Assembly: GCA_963617275.1 (NCBI GenBank)
Contig: CAVENX010000043.1
Span: forward strand, 5,757-69,756
Length of the DNA: 64,000 nt
Direction: 5' to 3'
Origin: Limivicinus sp963617275
GTDB lineage: Bacteria; Bacillota; Clostridia; Oscillospirales; Oscillospiraceae
Shown: positions 16,878-24,530 of the stretch, in pieces
How positions within the stretch are numbered: position 1 is the first letter of the stretch
How the letters are laid out: each line of letters opens with the position of its first letter
Program-made: the position numbers and the translations under genes
Notes under the pieces: model-generated
What the model saw: only the letters and a program-made list of their open reading frames with translations
Database searches by the model: none
Told to the model about the DNA's origin: nothing

Positions 16878-18728
16878 TTACTGTGTGGGCTGTGCGGCGG
16901 CTGCCTGCGCCTTTCTCCTTGCCCGGTATTCCCGCGCTTTCATGCGGTCATACTCCCGCTGCTTTTCAAGGTTTCGCGCCCGGTACTCCCTTGAATACTG
17001 CCGGTGGTAGGCGCGGCTCTTTTCCTTTTGGGCTTCTTCGATTTCCTCCCGCATTTGCCGGATTTCCTGCTCCGTCGGCTCTGCAAGCTGCGTCACTTCG
17101 TTCTCAAACTTGCCGATATAGTTGAAATATATGCTGATGTGCTGGATTGCGTATCTCGCTCTTTTCTGGTCGCGCTCATGCACTTCAATCCGGCTGATAA
17201 ACTCGTTGAGAATGGCGGGGGTAAGGTCGGTAAAGGCAGCATGGCGTTCCGTCAACTTCAAAAACTTCTGCGCCCGTCCTCCTGCGTTCTCATAAGCGGA
17301 TAGCTTCTCTTGGAGTGTGAAAAGCTCCGTTTTCAGCGCGTAGTATTCTTCCGAATACTTCTGTGACATCTGCTCATAACGGTCTTGCGGGATAGTGCCG
17401 AGGGCGTTGTCCTCATAGAGCTTATTCAGCACCTTGTCAATCTGTTCAAGTCGCGTCGTGATTTGCGGGATACGCTTCTGCTGTTTCTTGGTCTTGTCGG
17501 TCTGCTGCATGGCAAGGTTCTTTTTCACTAAGGCTTCAAACTCCACCCGGTTGCTGATAGAATAGTCCTCGATTTTCTTCAGCACTTCCGCGATGGTCTG
17601 CATGAGCAAATCCGCGTCAATGATGTGCGGGGAATGGCATTTGGGGTTCTTGGCTTTCCCCTTGTGGTACTCGCTGCAATAGGCAACATGGCGCTTGCCG
17701 CCGTTCCGGTAATCTATACGAATGTGCATTTTTGCGCCGCAGTCTTTACAGAAAAGCAAGCCGGACAGAGGGTGGATTTCTCCGTCCCCGTTGGGGCGTT
17801 TGACGGGCGCGTTTTCTAAAATCCGCTGTGCGGTTTCAAAATCGGTGCGGTCAATAATCGGCTCATGCACGTTCTCGGTTATCTGCCATTGGCTCCGGTC
17901 TACATAGTGGTTCCGCTTGTCCCGGAAATGCTTTGTGGTCTTGAAATTGACTACATCGCCGCAATACTCTTGCCGTGTAAGGATATGGGTCAAGGTGGCT
18001 TTGTTCCACTTGCAGCGGTTATCCTCATTGAGCGCCTTGTTTTTACACGTCCCCCGTCCCCGGTCTTTCATGTAGAAAGTGGGGGTAGGGATTTGCTCGT
18101 TTTTCAGATACACGGCGATTTGGTTGCGGTTCTTCCCGCCGATAAACAGACGAAAAATAAGGCGCACAACCTCGGCGGCTTCCTCGTCGATTATCCAAAA
18201 ATCCTTGTTGTCCGGGTCTTTCATATAGCCGTAAGGGGCTTCGGTGGCAATCGGCTTTCCGCTCATGCCTTTAGTTGTAATGCCCGTTTTTACTTTCTTG
18301 CTGATGTCCTTTGCGTACCACTCCGACATGATGTTGATAAAGGGCGCAAACTCCAATGTGTCGGGCTTCTCGCTGTCTATGCCGTTGTTGACCGCGATAA
18401 AGCGCACGTTGTTCCGTCTGAATATCTCCATGGCGTTGCCGACTTGGAGGTAGTCGCGCCCCCAGCGGGTCAGGTCTTTCATAATGCACACGCCGATTTT
18501 GCCGCTTTCCACGTCCTCTATCATGCGGGAATAGGCGGAACGGTCAAAAAATCTGCCGCTTTCGTCATCGTCGATATAGTGCCGGATATTCGTCAGCTTT
18601 AGCTGTCTGGCGTAGCTTTCCAGAAATTTCTTCTGGTTCTGTATGCTGTTGCTCTCGCCGCCGTCCCTGTCCTCATCGCCTACGGAAAGGCGGGAGTAAA
18701 GGGCTGTGATTTTACTATAATCAGTCAT
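16878..18728 (-). CDS. Large serine recombinase of element A
   Basis: About 616 residues from MTDYSKITALYSRLS, with catalytic Ser about 15. The resolvase core continues through CIMKDLTRWGRDY and is followed by the recombinase domain (APYGYMKDPDNKD), a zinc-ribbon segment with CKDCGAKM, a coiled coil and an Arg-rich tail. It should catalyse integration at the TG core in virD4 and excision between 10735 and 18785. GGAGGG stands 7 bases before the ATG at 18728, preferred over the ATG two codons upstream. It lies 55 bp from the element's right junction, next to its own att site. Confidence 0.92.
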   Translation of the reverse strand: MTDYSKITALYSRLSVGDEDRDGGESNSIQNQKKFLESYARQLKLTNIRHYIDDDESGRFFDRSAYSRMIEDVESGKIGVCIMKDLTRWGRDYLQVGNAMEIFRRNNVRFIAVNNGIDSEKPDTLEFAPFINIMSEWYAKDISKKVKTGITTKGMSGKPIATEAPYGYMKDPDNKDFWIIDEEAAEVVRLIFRLFIGGKNRNQIAVYLKNEQIPTPTFYMKDRGRGTCKNKALNEDNRCKWNKATLTHILTRQEYCGDVVNFKTTKHFRDKRNHYVDRSQWQITENVHEPIIDRTDFETAQRILENAPVKRPNGDGEIHPLSGLLFCKDCGAKMHIRIDYRNGGKRHVAYCSEYHKGKAKNPKCHSPHIIDADLLMQTIAEVLKKIEDYSISNRVEFEALVKKNLAMQQTDKTKKQQKRIPQITTRLEQIDKVLNKLYEDNALGTIPQDRYEQMSQKYSEEYYALKTELFTLQEKLSAYENAGGRAQKFLKLTERHAAFTDLTPAILNEFISRIEVHERDQKRARYAIQHISIYFNYIGKFENEVTQLAEPTEQEIRQMREEIEEAQKEKSRAYHRQYSREYRARNLEKQREYDRMKAREYRARRKAQAAAAQPTQ

Positions 18729-18783
18729 GTGCATACCCTCCTGCGTCCATATAGGTCTTGTTTACACTTAGGATTATGCACCA

Positions 18784-19079
18784 CAGCGGGCGCTGCCGTA
18801 CTCCGCATCCCGGCGAAACTTCTTGGCGTTCTTGCTTTTGAAGTAGATCAGCAGGCGGAACGCCACCGCCCCCACAATGCCCACCAGCCAGTCAAAGGGA
18901 GCAAGGCCGGGGGCGAAATCGGCAAAGGCCGCGCCGACGGTCTGCCCCAAACCGATAAACTTATGGGCAAAATCGTCGCCCGCCGCCAGACGGTACGCCG
19001 TTCCCAGCTTGAGGAACACCCAGCCGATGAACACATAGGGGATGTTGGGCAGCACATATTTACGGAGCTTATCTGTCAT
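18784..19079 (-). pseudogene. virD4: virD4 5' fragment (type IV coupling protein)
   Basis: Encodes the first 98 residues of VirD4: MTDKLRKYVLPNIPYVFIGW, a membrane helix, a loop, a second helix (DWLVGIVGAVAFRLLIYF), then a basic stretch ending EYGSAR. The family continues GSARW; here the frame passes into element A and stops at 18774. Joining 18784 to 10736 across the TG core gives AR-W-GN in frame with the middle fragment. The start overlaps the end of pcfB by 11 bp, the usual gene order of these ICEs. Confidence 0.9.
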
Positions 19080-19500
19080 GCGCCACCTCCTTGATATGTT
19101 CTTTGGGCGGCTTTTCCTTGGCAAGCTGCTGTTCCGCCTGCTTCATCTGTTCGGGAATCGTGGGTTGGCGGGACTTGGCCTTACCCAGCACCTTGCGGGA
19201 GTATTCCGAAAAGCAGGCGGTCATAGCGTCCGCCTGCCCGGACTTGAAGAACAGCAGGTATTTTCCCAGTTCGGTCTGATAAAAGGCGTAGTCTACATTC
19301 CACTTCCGGGCTACCCGGTCAAAGAGCTTTGTGCCCCCGGACAGTTCAAGGCTGCTGGTGGATGTGCCGTGCGCCATGAGCTTTTTCACGGTCTGCTTGC
19401 CGTGGGGCGTCTGCTTTGCCCGGCGCGCCTTGGCGATCTTGCGCCCTACCGCCCGGACAACATAGGCAAGCCCCCGGGCGGTCAGCTTCGACGCCTTCAC
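19069..19500 (-). CDS. pcfB: PcfB-family conjugation protein (DUF3801)
   Basis: At least 143 residues: KLTARGLAYVVRAVGRK, a central GKQTVKKLMAHG motif typical of PcfB, and a basic Lys/Gln-rich C-terminus. PcfB acts with the coupling protein in pCF10-type conjugation. Coordinates start at the first in-frame GTG. Family-like residues (DISRRTITVSV) continue upstream to 19542, where the only usable codon is CTG, 9 bases after AAAGGAGG. The ATG at 19549 is in another frame, so either a CTG start or a 1-base frameshift has occurred. Confidence 0.75.
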   Translation of the reverse strand: MKASKLTARGLAYVVRAVGRKIAKARRAKQTPHGKQTVKKLMAHGTSTSSLELSGGTKLFDRVARKWNVDYAFYQTELGKYLLFFKSGQADAMTACFSEYSRKVLGKAKSRQPTIPEQMKQAEQQLAKEKPPKEHIKEVAHDR

Positions 19501-19572
19501 CGATACGGTAATCGTGCGCCGGGAAATATCTTCGTCTACCAGCCGTCATCGCCTCCTTTCTGATAGAAATAT

Positions 19573-19599
19573 GACCTTGGGACAAAATGTCCCAAGGTC
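19573..19599. terminator. Palindrome / intrinsic terminator downstream of ardA
   Basis: A perfect 11-bp stem (gaccttgggac and its complement) with an aaaat loop, overlapping the ardA stop. Nearly the same palindrome recurs at 21975-22001 after the parB-like gene and, shortened, inside that gene. Confidence 0.6.
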
Positions 19600-20305
19600 A
19601 GCGGTCATCATGCTCCTTTCTTGGGTGCAGGCGTTCGCCCTCCAAGGAAGAACGGTCTATGACCTCCTTGTAGGCCGCCATCTGCTCCCGGATATTCAAT
19701 TTGGGGTACGCAAAAATACGGTGTTCGGCGGGAATGTCCTCGATGCCGTGGTACACCTCCTTGAAGTCGCCGCTGCGGGTCAGATAGCCCGTGGGGGCAA
19801 AGTGGCCGCCCTCGTTGATCCGCATATCCCGCCCGTAGGCTTCAAAATCGAAGTAGGGCAGCACATTATCCGGCACATCCAGCAGTTCCATATCCTCCAC
19901 ATAGATGCGCCCCAGCGTTTCATCGTCGGTCACGCCGGGGTGCAGATCGTAGCAGTCCAGATTGTGAACAAGGTTGATGATGTCCGCCACGCTGGAAGTA
20001 TGGTCGCCCTTGTTGAGCGCGGCCTCCAGCGTTTCGATCTCGTCGCTGTCCAGCTCGGAAATGAGATGCGCCAAATGGTTCAGCTCGTCCAAGTTTTCAT
20101 ACTCGGTGAGATAGTCGTATAAGCCCATCACATCGCCGTCAAAGGCGGTGATGAAAAACTCCTCGTACCGCACACCATCCACGCCGATGTTTTTTAAGAG
20201 CGATTGCACCTCCTCCGTGGTGGCCGGAAATTTCAGCGTTTCGCCCACAAGCTGCCCCTCGGCGTATTTGCCAAGGTTGGTGATGTAGGCTTCAAATACC
20301 GTCAT
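19598..20305 (-). CDS. ardA: Antirestriction protein ArdA
   Basis: About 235 residues from MTVFEAYITNLGKYAEGQL, the typical ArdA start, followed by three acidic subdomains (FFITAFDGDVMGLYDY, ELDSDEIETLEAALNKG). ArdA proteins are DNA mimics that occupy type I restriction enzymes and protect incoming conjugative DNA. AAAGGAGG lies 5 bases before the ATG at 20305; an in-frame GTG at 20311 overlaps that site. It overlaps the end of the methyltransferase gene by 14 bp, making a plausible restriction-evasion pair. The C-terminal quarter (YPKLNIREQMAAYKEVID) resembles an ArdA-associated extension. Confidence 0.85.
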   Translation of the reverse strand: MTVFEAYITNLGKYAEGQLVGETLKFPATTEEVQSLLKNIGVDGVRYEEFFITAFDGDVMGLYDYLTEYENLDELNHLAHLISELDSDEIETLEAALNKGDHTSSVADIINLVHNLDCYDLHPGVTDDETLGRIYVEDMELLDVPDNVLPYFDFEAYGRDMRINEGGHFAPTGYLTRSGDFKEVYHGIEDIPAEHRIFAYPKLNIREQMAAYKEVIDRSSLEGERLHPRKEHDDR

Positions 20306-21377
20306 TTGCACCTCCTTTTGTCAGCGCCTCCGCGATCCCCGCCATGATGTACTCGGCGCAGGGAAGCGCGATGGCGTTCCCCAATGCCCGGTAACGGTGG
20401 GAGGATAGAATTTCCTCGCCGTCCGCGCCGTACCTTGTCCAGCCCTCCGGCAGCCCCATGAGCCGCTCACATTCCGTTTCCGTGGGAAAGCGGACGCAGC
20501 CCCCGGCGGGATCGTCCTCATACCAAAAGGCAAAGGGCGAAATGCCGCCCGCTAATAGAGTGGGAAAAGGGTCAGTTGGCAGTCCGAAGCTGTTTCGGAA
20601 CGCTGTTTCCGTCCGCTCCTTGGCGGATGCCCGCATACGGAAGCATTGAAAGGGGCGGGTGACTGGTACACGCCGCCCTGCTTCAATAAAAGAGCCTCGA
20701 TCTCCGCAGGCGGCGGGCAGCCCGCGATCTCCGCCAAACGCAGGAAGTGACTGCATTGTGCGGGGCTTAAAAAGTATTTCGTGGGAACGCCGTCCTCCAA
20801 AGTCTGCCACAAGAAAGATGCGCTGCCGTCGTGCCAGTCGGGGGCTTGCCCAATGTTGGGCGTCCATGAGCCGCCAGCAGAGGTCAGGCGTTCGCCCTCG
20901 CACCATTCCGGCTCCTGCCCATCTTCCAGAAGCAGGCATTGAAACATCGGTGTCTGTGAAAGCGGATAGGACGGCTCTAAAATCCATCCGGTCATTTGAT
21001 GAAAACGCTCCCATGACATTTTCCCAAACAGCGATTGCTGGAAATAGACCATTTGTCGCCTCCCTCATTTCACGGATAATGCGGATGGCTTGAAAAAACA
21101 GGCTGGACTTTTCTCCCGCAAGCCCCTTGCGGTTGCCGATCTGCGAGAGATTTTGACACGGTGAACCAAAGGTGATGATATGGACGGGCGGGATCTCCCG
21201 CCCGTCCAGCTTTGTCACATCTCCCAAATGCGCCATATCGGGAAAGTGGCGCTTGGTGATGGAGATAGGGGCTTCTTCAATTTCGCTTGCCCATACCGGC
21301 TCAATGCCGCAGCGCACCGCCGCCAGCGGGAACACGCCGATCCCGTCAAACAGGCTCCCCAGCCGGAGCGTCATCAT
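20292..21377 (-). CDS. C5-cytosine DNA methyltransferase
   Basis: 361 residues with the C5-MTase motifs in order: I LFDGIGVFPLA, IV GSPCQNLSQIG with the catalytic Cys at about 74, VI WENVMGAFSS, VIII RRQRIFLVADF, and X GNAIALPCAEYI near the end. It transfers methyl groups from S-adenosylmethionine to cytosine, probably shielding the ICE from host restriction; no cognate endonuclease is nearby. It begins 2 bases after the preceding gene's stop and overlaps ardA. A second 166-codon frame lies wholly within it on the same strand. The region between motifs VIII and X is less family-like, as expected if it is constrained by the other frame. Confidence 0.87.
   Translation of the reverse strand: MMTLRLGSLFDGIGVFPLAAVRCGIEPVWASEIEEAPISITKRHFPDMAHLGDVTKLDGREIPPVHIITFGSPCQNLSQIGNRKGLAGEKSSLFFQAIRIIREMREATNGLFPAIAVWENVMGAFSSNDRMDFRAVLSAFTDTDVSMPASGRWAGAGMVRGRTPDLCWRLMDAQHWASPRLARRQRIFLVADFGGRRSHEILFKPRTMQSLPAFGGDRGLPAACGDRGSFIEAGRRVPVTRPFQCFRMRASAKERTETAFRNSFGLPTDPFPTLLAGGISPFAFWYEDDPAGGCVRFPTETECERLMGLPEGWTRYGADGEEILSSHRYRALGNAIALPCAEYIMAGIAEALTKGGANDGI
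20552..21052 (-). CDS. Overprinted gene inside the methyltransferase gene (SLFGK-type protein)
   Basis: 166 residues in a different frame of the same strand, starting MVYFQQSLFGKMSWERF. GGGAGG stands 7 bases before its ATG, an unexpectedly good ribosome site for the inside of a gene. Segments such as FQCLLLEDGQEPEW, GGSWTPNIGQ, SFLWQTLEDGVPTKYFLSP and LRLAEIAG match, from memory, a conserved protein found beside C5-methyltransferases in phages and ICEs (SLFGKT family, unknown function). The last 40 residues look less conserved. Both overlapping frames therefore seem to encode real proteins. Confidence 0.6.
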   Translation of the reverse strand: MVYFQQSLFGKMSWERFHQMTGWILEPSYPLSQTPMFQCLLLEDGQEPEWCEGERLTSAGGSWTPNIGQAPDWHDGSASFLWQTLEDGVPTKYFLSPAQCSHFLRLAEIAGCPPPAEIEALLLKQGGVYQSPAPFNASVCGHPPRSGRKQRSETASDCQLTLFPLY

Positions 21378-21378
21378 C

Positions 21379-21720
21379 TTATCTGCGCCCCTGTCCCTTG
21401 ACGGTCAAAATGCCCTCAAGGGTAGTGGCGGTGATCCCGAGCCGCTGGGCAACGGCGATGTCGTTCTTCATAGCCTCGGTGACGGTATGACCGCACACCA
21501 CCAGCACATGAGAGCGGCGGAGCAGGTCACGCCCCATGTCGATACCGCTCTTATGCTCCTCGGGAACGGCGTCATTGAGGAAAAGCGGCTGATAGAGCGT
21601 CGGGCAGATGGGCGAAAAGCCCGCCTCATACACCGTGCGGCAATACTGCGCCGCCAGCTTCGTGTTTTCGTGGTCGCTGCCGCACCATGCGGCGGTAATA
21701 TACGCAAGGGGTCGTTTCAT
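21379..21720 (-). CDS. DUF4406/DUF7768-type nucleoside-processing-like protein
   Basis: 113 residues from MKRPLAYITAAWCGSDHENT. It has a Rossmann-like layout with an AAQYCRTVYEAGFSPICPT helix-strand and a central VPEEHKSGIDMGRDLL motif ending in LVVCGH. These small proteins of phages and ICEs resemble nucleoside 2-deoxyribosyltransferases in fold; the activity is unproven. GGAGG stands 8 bases before the ATG at 21720. It directly precedes the methyltransferase, which could suggest a link with nucleotide metabolism or DNA modification. Confidence 0.65.
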   Translation of the reverse strand: MKRPLAYITAAWCGSDHENTKLAAQYCRTVYEAGFSPICPTLYQPLFLNDAVPEEHKSGIDMGRDLLRRSHVLVVCGHTVTEAMKNDIAVAQRLGITATTLEGILTVKGQGRR

Positions 21721-21974
21721 CTCGAAAACCTCCAATTTATAATGTAGTAGGTCAGCCCAAACCCCACGCCCTTTCCCATTCTTGGGAAAGGGGGGCGGCT
21801 CTGGAGGATATATCCCCGCCGCTTGCCGGAGAAAAAGCATAGCCGGGACAGGCGGTCAAGGGCTGGCCGCCAAAAACGGCGGTGCGTTGCACCCTTGACA
21901 GCCCGCTCCCGGCCATGCTGAAATACGGGCGGCGACGGGGGATATAACCCAAAGATCCATCCGGGGAAACAAAA

Positions 21975-22001
21975 GACCTCGGGACAAAAAGTCCCAAGGT
22001 C
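21975..22001. terminator. Palindrome / intrinsic terminator downstream of the parB-like gene
   Basis: gacctcgggac pairs with gtcccaaggtc across aaaaa (one G-T type mismatch), and on the minus strand is followed by TTTTGTTT. It begins at the parB-like stop. The rest of the gap 21721-21974 holds GC-rich dyads but no gene. Confidence 0.6.
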
Positions 22002-23466
22002 ACTTTTCCAGATCCGTTTTCTTTTCGGGCTTGCCCAGCTCGGGCGGCTGCTTGGCTTTCCAGTCATCCAGCAGAGAAATGATCTTGTCTTTTATTTCCC
22101 TCGGGGACTTGTCCTTGCCGAAATACTTTTCCAGTTCCGCACTATTGATGATCACCTTGTCTACCTCCTTTTTCTCCTGCGACAGAATACCGTCGATCAC
22201 ATCGCCGTTGAGCTTGCCGTCCTTGTCCAGCTCCCGCATTTTCTGCGCCTGCGACAGCGAGGGCGAGGACTGCTGCCCCTCAATGGACACGGCGATATAC
22301 CTCTGATTTTTGGGGCGGATGAATGAGATCTCCACCGCCGGGGTGAACGCCAGCTTTTTCTCGTCCACCATTTTCTGCAAATCCGGCACAAGCTCGGTCA
22401 GGCGGATATACCGCTGCACCTGTTTATAGTTCATGCCGTTGCGATCTCCCACGACCTGCGTGGAGCGTTTTCCGGCGTCCTTGTCCTCCTCACCGGGGCG
22501 GGAGCCTTGGTGCTTGATGGCCTCCACCTGCATTTTGAGCGACTGTGCCTTTTCGGTAGGCAAAATGCGTTCACGGTGGCGGAGGTTATCATCCGTCATG
22601 GCGAGGATGGCTTCATCGTCCGTCATGTTGCGGACGATACACGGCATATTCGCAAATCCGGCAAGCTCGCTTGCCTGCTGGCGGCGGTGGCCTGCGATGA
22701 TCTCATAGCCGCCATCCTCACGGGGACGCACCAGCGCAGGCTGATTGACGCCCGCCGCCTTGACCGACTCCACAAGCCCCTGCATCTCCGCATCGTCCCG
22801 GACACCAAAGGGGTGATTTTTGAACGGGTGCAGGTCGGACAGGTTGAGATAGACGATTTCCTCTTTTTCGGCGCGGGTGGCGTCGCGGGGCGCAGACGGC
22901 TCCGGCGTGACCTCCGCACCAGCGGGAGCGCCGCCCTTATCCACGGCAGGCTTCTCCGGGGTGGGCTTGCTTTGGGACTTTTTGTCCCGAGGTTTGGGCG
23001 GCTTGGGCTTATCGGGAGCGGCCTTGCCCTCCTTGGGCGGACGGCCTCTGCCGGGTTTGGCAGCCTTGTCCTTTTCGGTGGGCGGCTTCTGCTCGACTGC
23101 CTTTTTCTCCTCCTTGGCCGCCTCGTCACGGGCGGCGGCAAAATCCACCACCTTGCCGGAATGTGCCGGGGCGGGATCGCCCTTGTCGGGAGTGGGCGGC
23201 TGCTCCTGTTCCTTTTCGGCCTTGGGAACTTCGGGAGTGGCAGGCTCCTCCACCTCGGCGTGGGTAACAGCGTCGGCGGGATCGGGTACAGCCTCGCCCA
23301 CTTCAAAGAGCGCCGCCTGCCCCTCGTGTTCCAGCATGACCGTCTCTGCGTCGGTCAGCGCAGGCTCGGGAGCGGACTGCTCCGGCACGGCGGCTTTTTC
23401 CACCGCAGGAGCGGGAGCCTCGGCGGGCGGAGCTGCCTCGGGAATGTTTTTCTTATCATCTGCCAT
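22000..23466 (-). CDS. ParB/Spo0J-family partition-like protein
   Basis: 488 residues from MADDKKNIPEA. The first 200 are low-complexity, rich in Pro, Ala, Glu and Lys, with a basic patch GRGRPPKEGK. The ParB N-terminal domain follows (IVYLNLSDLHPFKNHPFGVR, EIIAGHRRQQASELAG with the GHRR box, and MTDDNLRHRERI), then a helix-turn-helix region and a C-terminal part that may dimerise. It probably aids stable maintenance of the excised ICE or regulates ICE genes; no parA is visible. AAGGAGG precedes the ATG at 23466. The linker contains a copy of the ICE palindrome read as codons (22971-22993). Confidence 0.85.
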   Translation of the reverse strand: MADDKKNIPEAAPPAEAPAPAVEKAAVPEQSAPEPALTDAETVMLEHEGQAALFEVGEAVPDPADAVTHAEVEEPATPEVPKAEKEQEQPPTPDKGDPAPAHSGKVVDFAAARDEAAKEEKKAVEQKPPTEKDKAAKPGRGRPPKEGKAAPDKPKPPKPRDKKSQSKPTPEKPAVDKGGAPAGAEVTPEPSAPRDATRAEKEEIVYLNLSDLHPFKNHPFGVRDDAEMQGLVESVKAAGVNQPALVRPREDGGYEIIAGHRRQQASELAGFANMPCIVRNMTDDEAILAMTDDNLRHRERILPTEKAQSLKMQVEAIKHQGSRPGEEDKDAGKRSTQVVGDRNGMNYKQVQRYIRLTELVPDLQKMVDEKKLAFTPAVEISFIRPKNQRYIAVSIEGQQSSPSLSQAQKMRELDKDGKLNGDVIDGILSQEKKEVDKVIINSAELEKYFGKDKSPREIKDKIISLLDDWKAKQPPELGKPEKKTDLEK

Positions 23467-23642
23467 TTGCAAACCTCCTTTTCGTGGCATGAAAAAAGCC
23501 AGTCCGCAGACTGGCCGGGTGGAAGTGACCTCCCTTCGTAGTGTTATACATGAACACGCCCCATAGTCTCTGATTGGGGTAGTGCTACATTCAAAAGTGT
23601 GATATGATGTTAAAAACTTTTAGATATAAGGGGTGTGAAGAA

Positions 23643-24251
23643 ATGATTGAACAACTCGTGAATGAAATCAATGGCCTTTTGCGAGATGGCTACCCGTATT
23701 CGGCGTTGGGCATTGCGTTAACTCTTCCAGATATTTGCGGGAATATTGCCTATCCAAATACAAAAGTAGCTGACCACTATAAGAAGTGGTATAGTGAATA
23801 TGTAAGTCCGATAAGTGCGCTTAAATTCAAAGATGGTTTTGATGAGGAAATTTGCTATAAATTGCGCTGTGCATATCTCCATAGCGGTAATTTTGATTTA
23901 GGTAATGCTGATGCAGTAAAGAATATTGATAAGTTTGAAATTCATTATAATCGAGATCCAGACCTCAGATTTGTCCAAGCTGCACAGGCAACTGATGGAA
24001 AACTGAGTTTGGATATTGATTTGGGCGTTTTGTGTTGGCAACTGTGTACTGCTGCGACGGATTTTTATAAAGCCCATCAGAGCGAATGCAGTAAAGCAAC
24101 GATTGAGATTGAAGATACTACTCCATCCGAGGACGAAAGGAAAGCGCTCCGAAAGCTAATAGAAGAAAAATGCGGCTACACTTTTGAGGAACTAAAAGAA
24201 ATGAAAAGGAAAGATCCCTCATTTGAATTGGACTTTGATTTTCTAAAATAG
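23643..24251 (+). CDS. Uncharacterised cargo protein with a possible HEPN-type Rx4H motif
   Basis: 202 residues from MIEQLVNEINGLLRDGYP, soluble. I recognise no family with confidence. The middle contains YKLRCAYLHSGNFD, in which RCAYLH fits the Rx4H motif of HEPN ribonucleases; this is suggestive only. It is clearly more AT-rich than the surrounding ICE genes and is the only plus-strand gene at this end, both signs of separately acquired cargo. GGGGTG precedes the ATG at 23643; an in-frame ATG at 23604 is possible. It ends at a clear terminator. Confidence 0.65.
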   Translation: MIEQLVNEINGLLRDGYPYSALGIALTLPDICGNIAYPNTKVADHYKKWYSEYVSPISALKFKDGFDEEICYKLRCAYLHSGNFDLGNADAVKNIDKFEIHYNRDPDLRFVQAAQATDGKLSLDIDLGVLCWQLCTAATDFYKAHQSECSKATIEIEDTTPSEDERKALRKLIEEKCGYTFEELKEMKRKDPSFELDFDFLK

Positions 24252-24263
24252 TCCCCGAACAGT

Positions 24264-24303
24264 AAGCTCCCGCTGCCTATAAAGATTTAGGCAACGGGAG
24301 CTT
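24264..24303 (+). terminator. Intrinsic terminator of the AT-rich cargo gene
   Basis: The arms aagctcccg..tgcc and ggca..cgggagctt pair with one internal mismatch pair, followed by TTGTT. It begins 12 bases after the stop codon. Confidence 0.7.
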
Positions 24304-24353
24304 TTGTTAGAATAAAAACCTCTTGCTGACTTGCCAGATTGATACTTTCAATT

Positions 24354-24530
24354 TTAGTCTGTTGTAGTTTTATTTGCTGCTCGCATCTCTTCGTCCAAGT
24401 CGGCAAACATCAGCTTTAGCAAGATGTCTGCCATGCTTTCACCGTCTTTCCTGTACCGTGGCTCAACGATAAAAACGCGACCGCCAATTTCGTATCGTTG
24501 GGGCTCTCCGGCAATATATTCTTTTTCCAT
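24354..24530 (-). CDS. Small mobile-element protein, TnpW-like
   Basis: 58 residues from MEKEYIAGEPQRYEIGGRVF. The layout is two strands (YEIGGRVFIVEPRY) followed by an ADILLKLMF helix and an acidic end, the same pattern as the TnpW-like protein of element A. AGGAGG stands 7 bases before the ATG. It is the outermost gene of the ICE, about 190 bp from the tRNA attachment site. The function is unknown. Confidence 0.6.
   Translation of the reverse strand: MEKEYIAGEPQRYEIGGRVFIVEPRYRKDGESMADILLKLMFADLDEEMRAANKTTTD

Larger units (their letters stand above)
10737..18785. mobile_element. Element A: 8.05-kb integrative mobilizable element inside virD4
   Basis: Flanked by fragments of one virD4 gene. 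The dinucleotide CA (+ strand; TG in the virD4 sense) occurs at both junctions, 10735-10736 and 18784-18785. Half-sites are symmetric: aagtgta at 10751-10757 and its complement at 18763-18769 each stand 14 bases inside the core, and 16 of 29 positions match between the two arms. All eight genes are on the minus strand: recombinase, TnpW-like, hypothetical, ECF sigma, anti-sigma, DUF3847/MobC-like, relaxase and primase-helicase. There is an oriT but no conjugation channel, so it must be mobilised by a helper. Confidence 0.88.
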
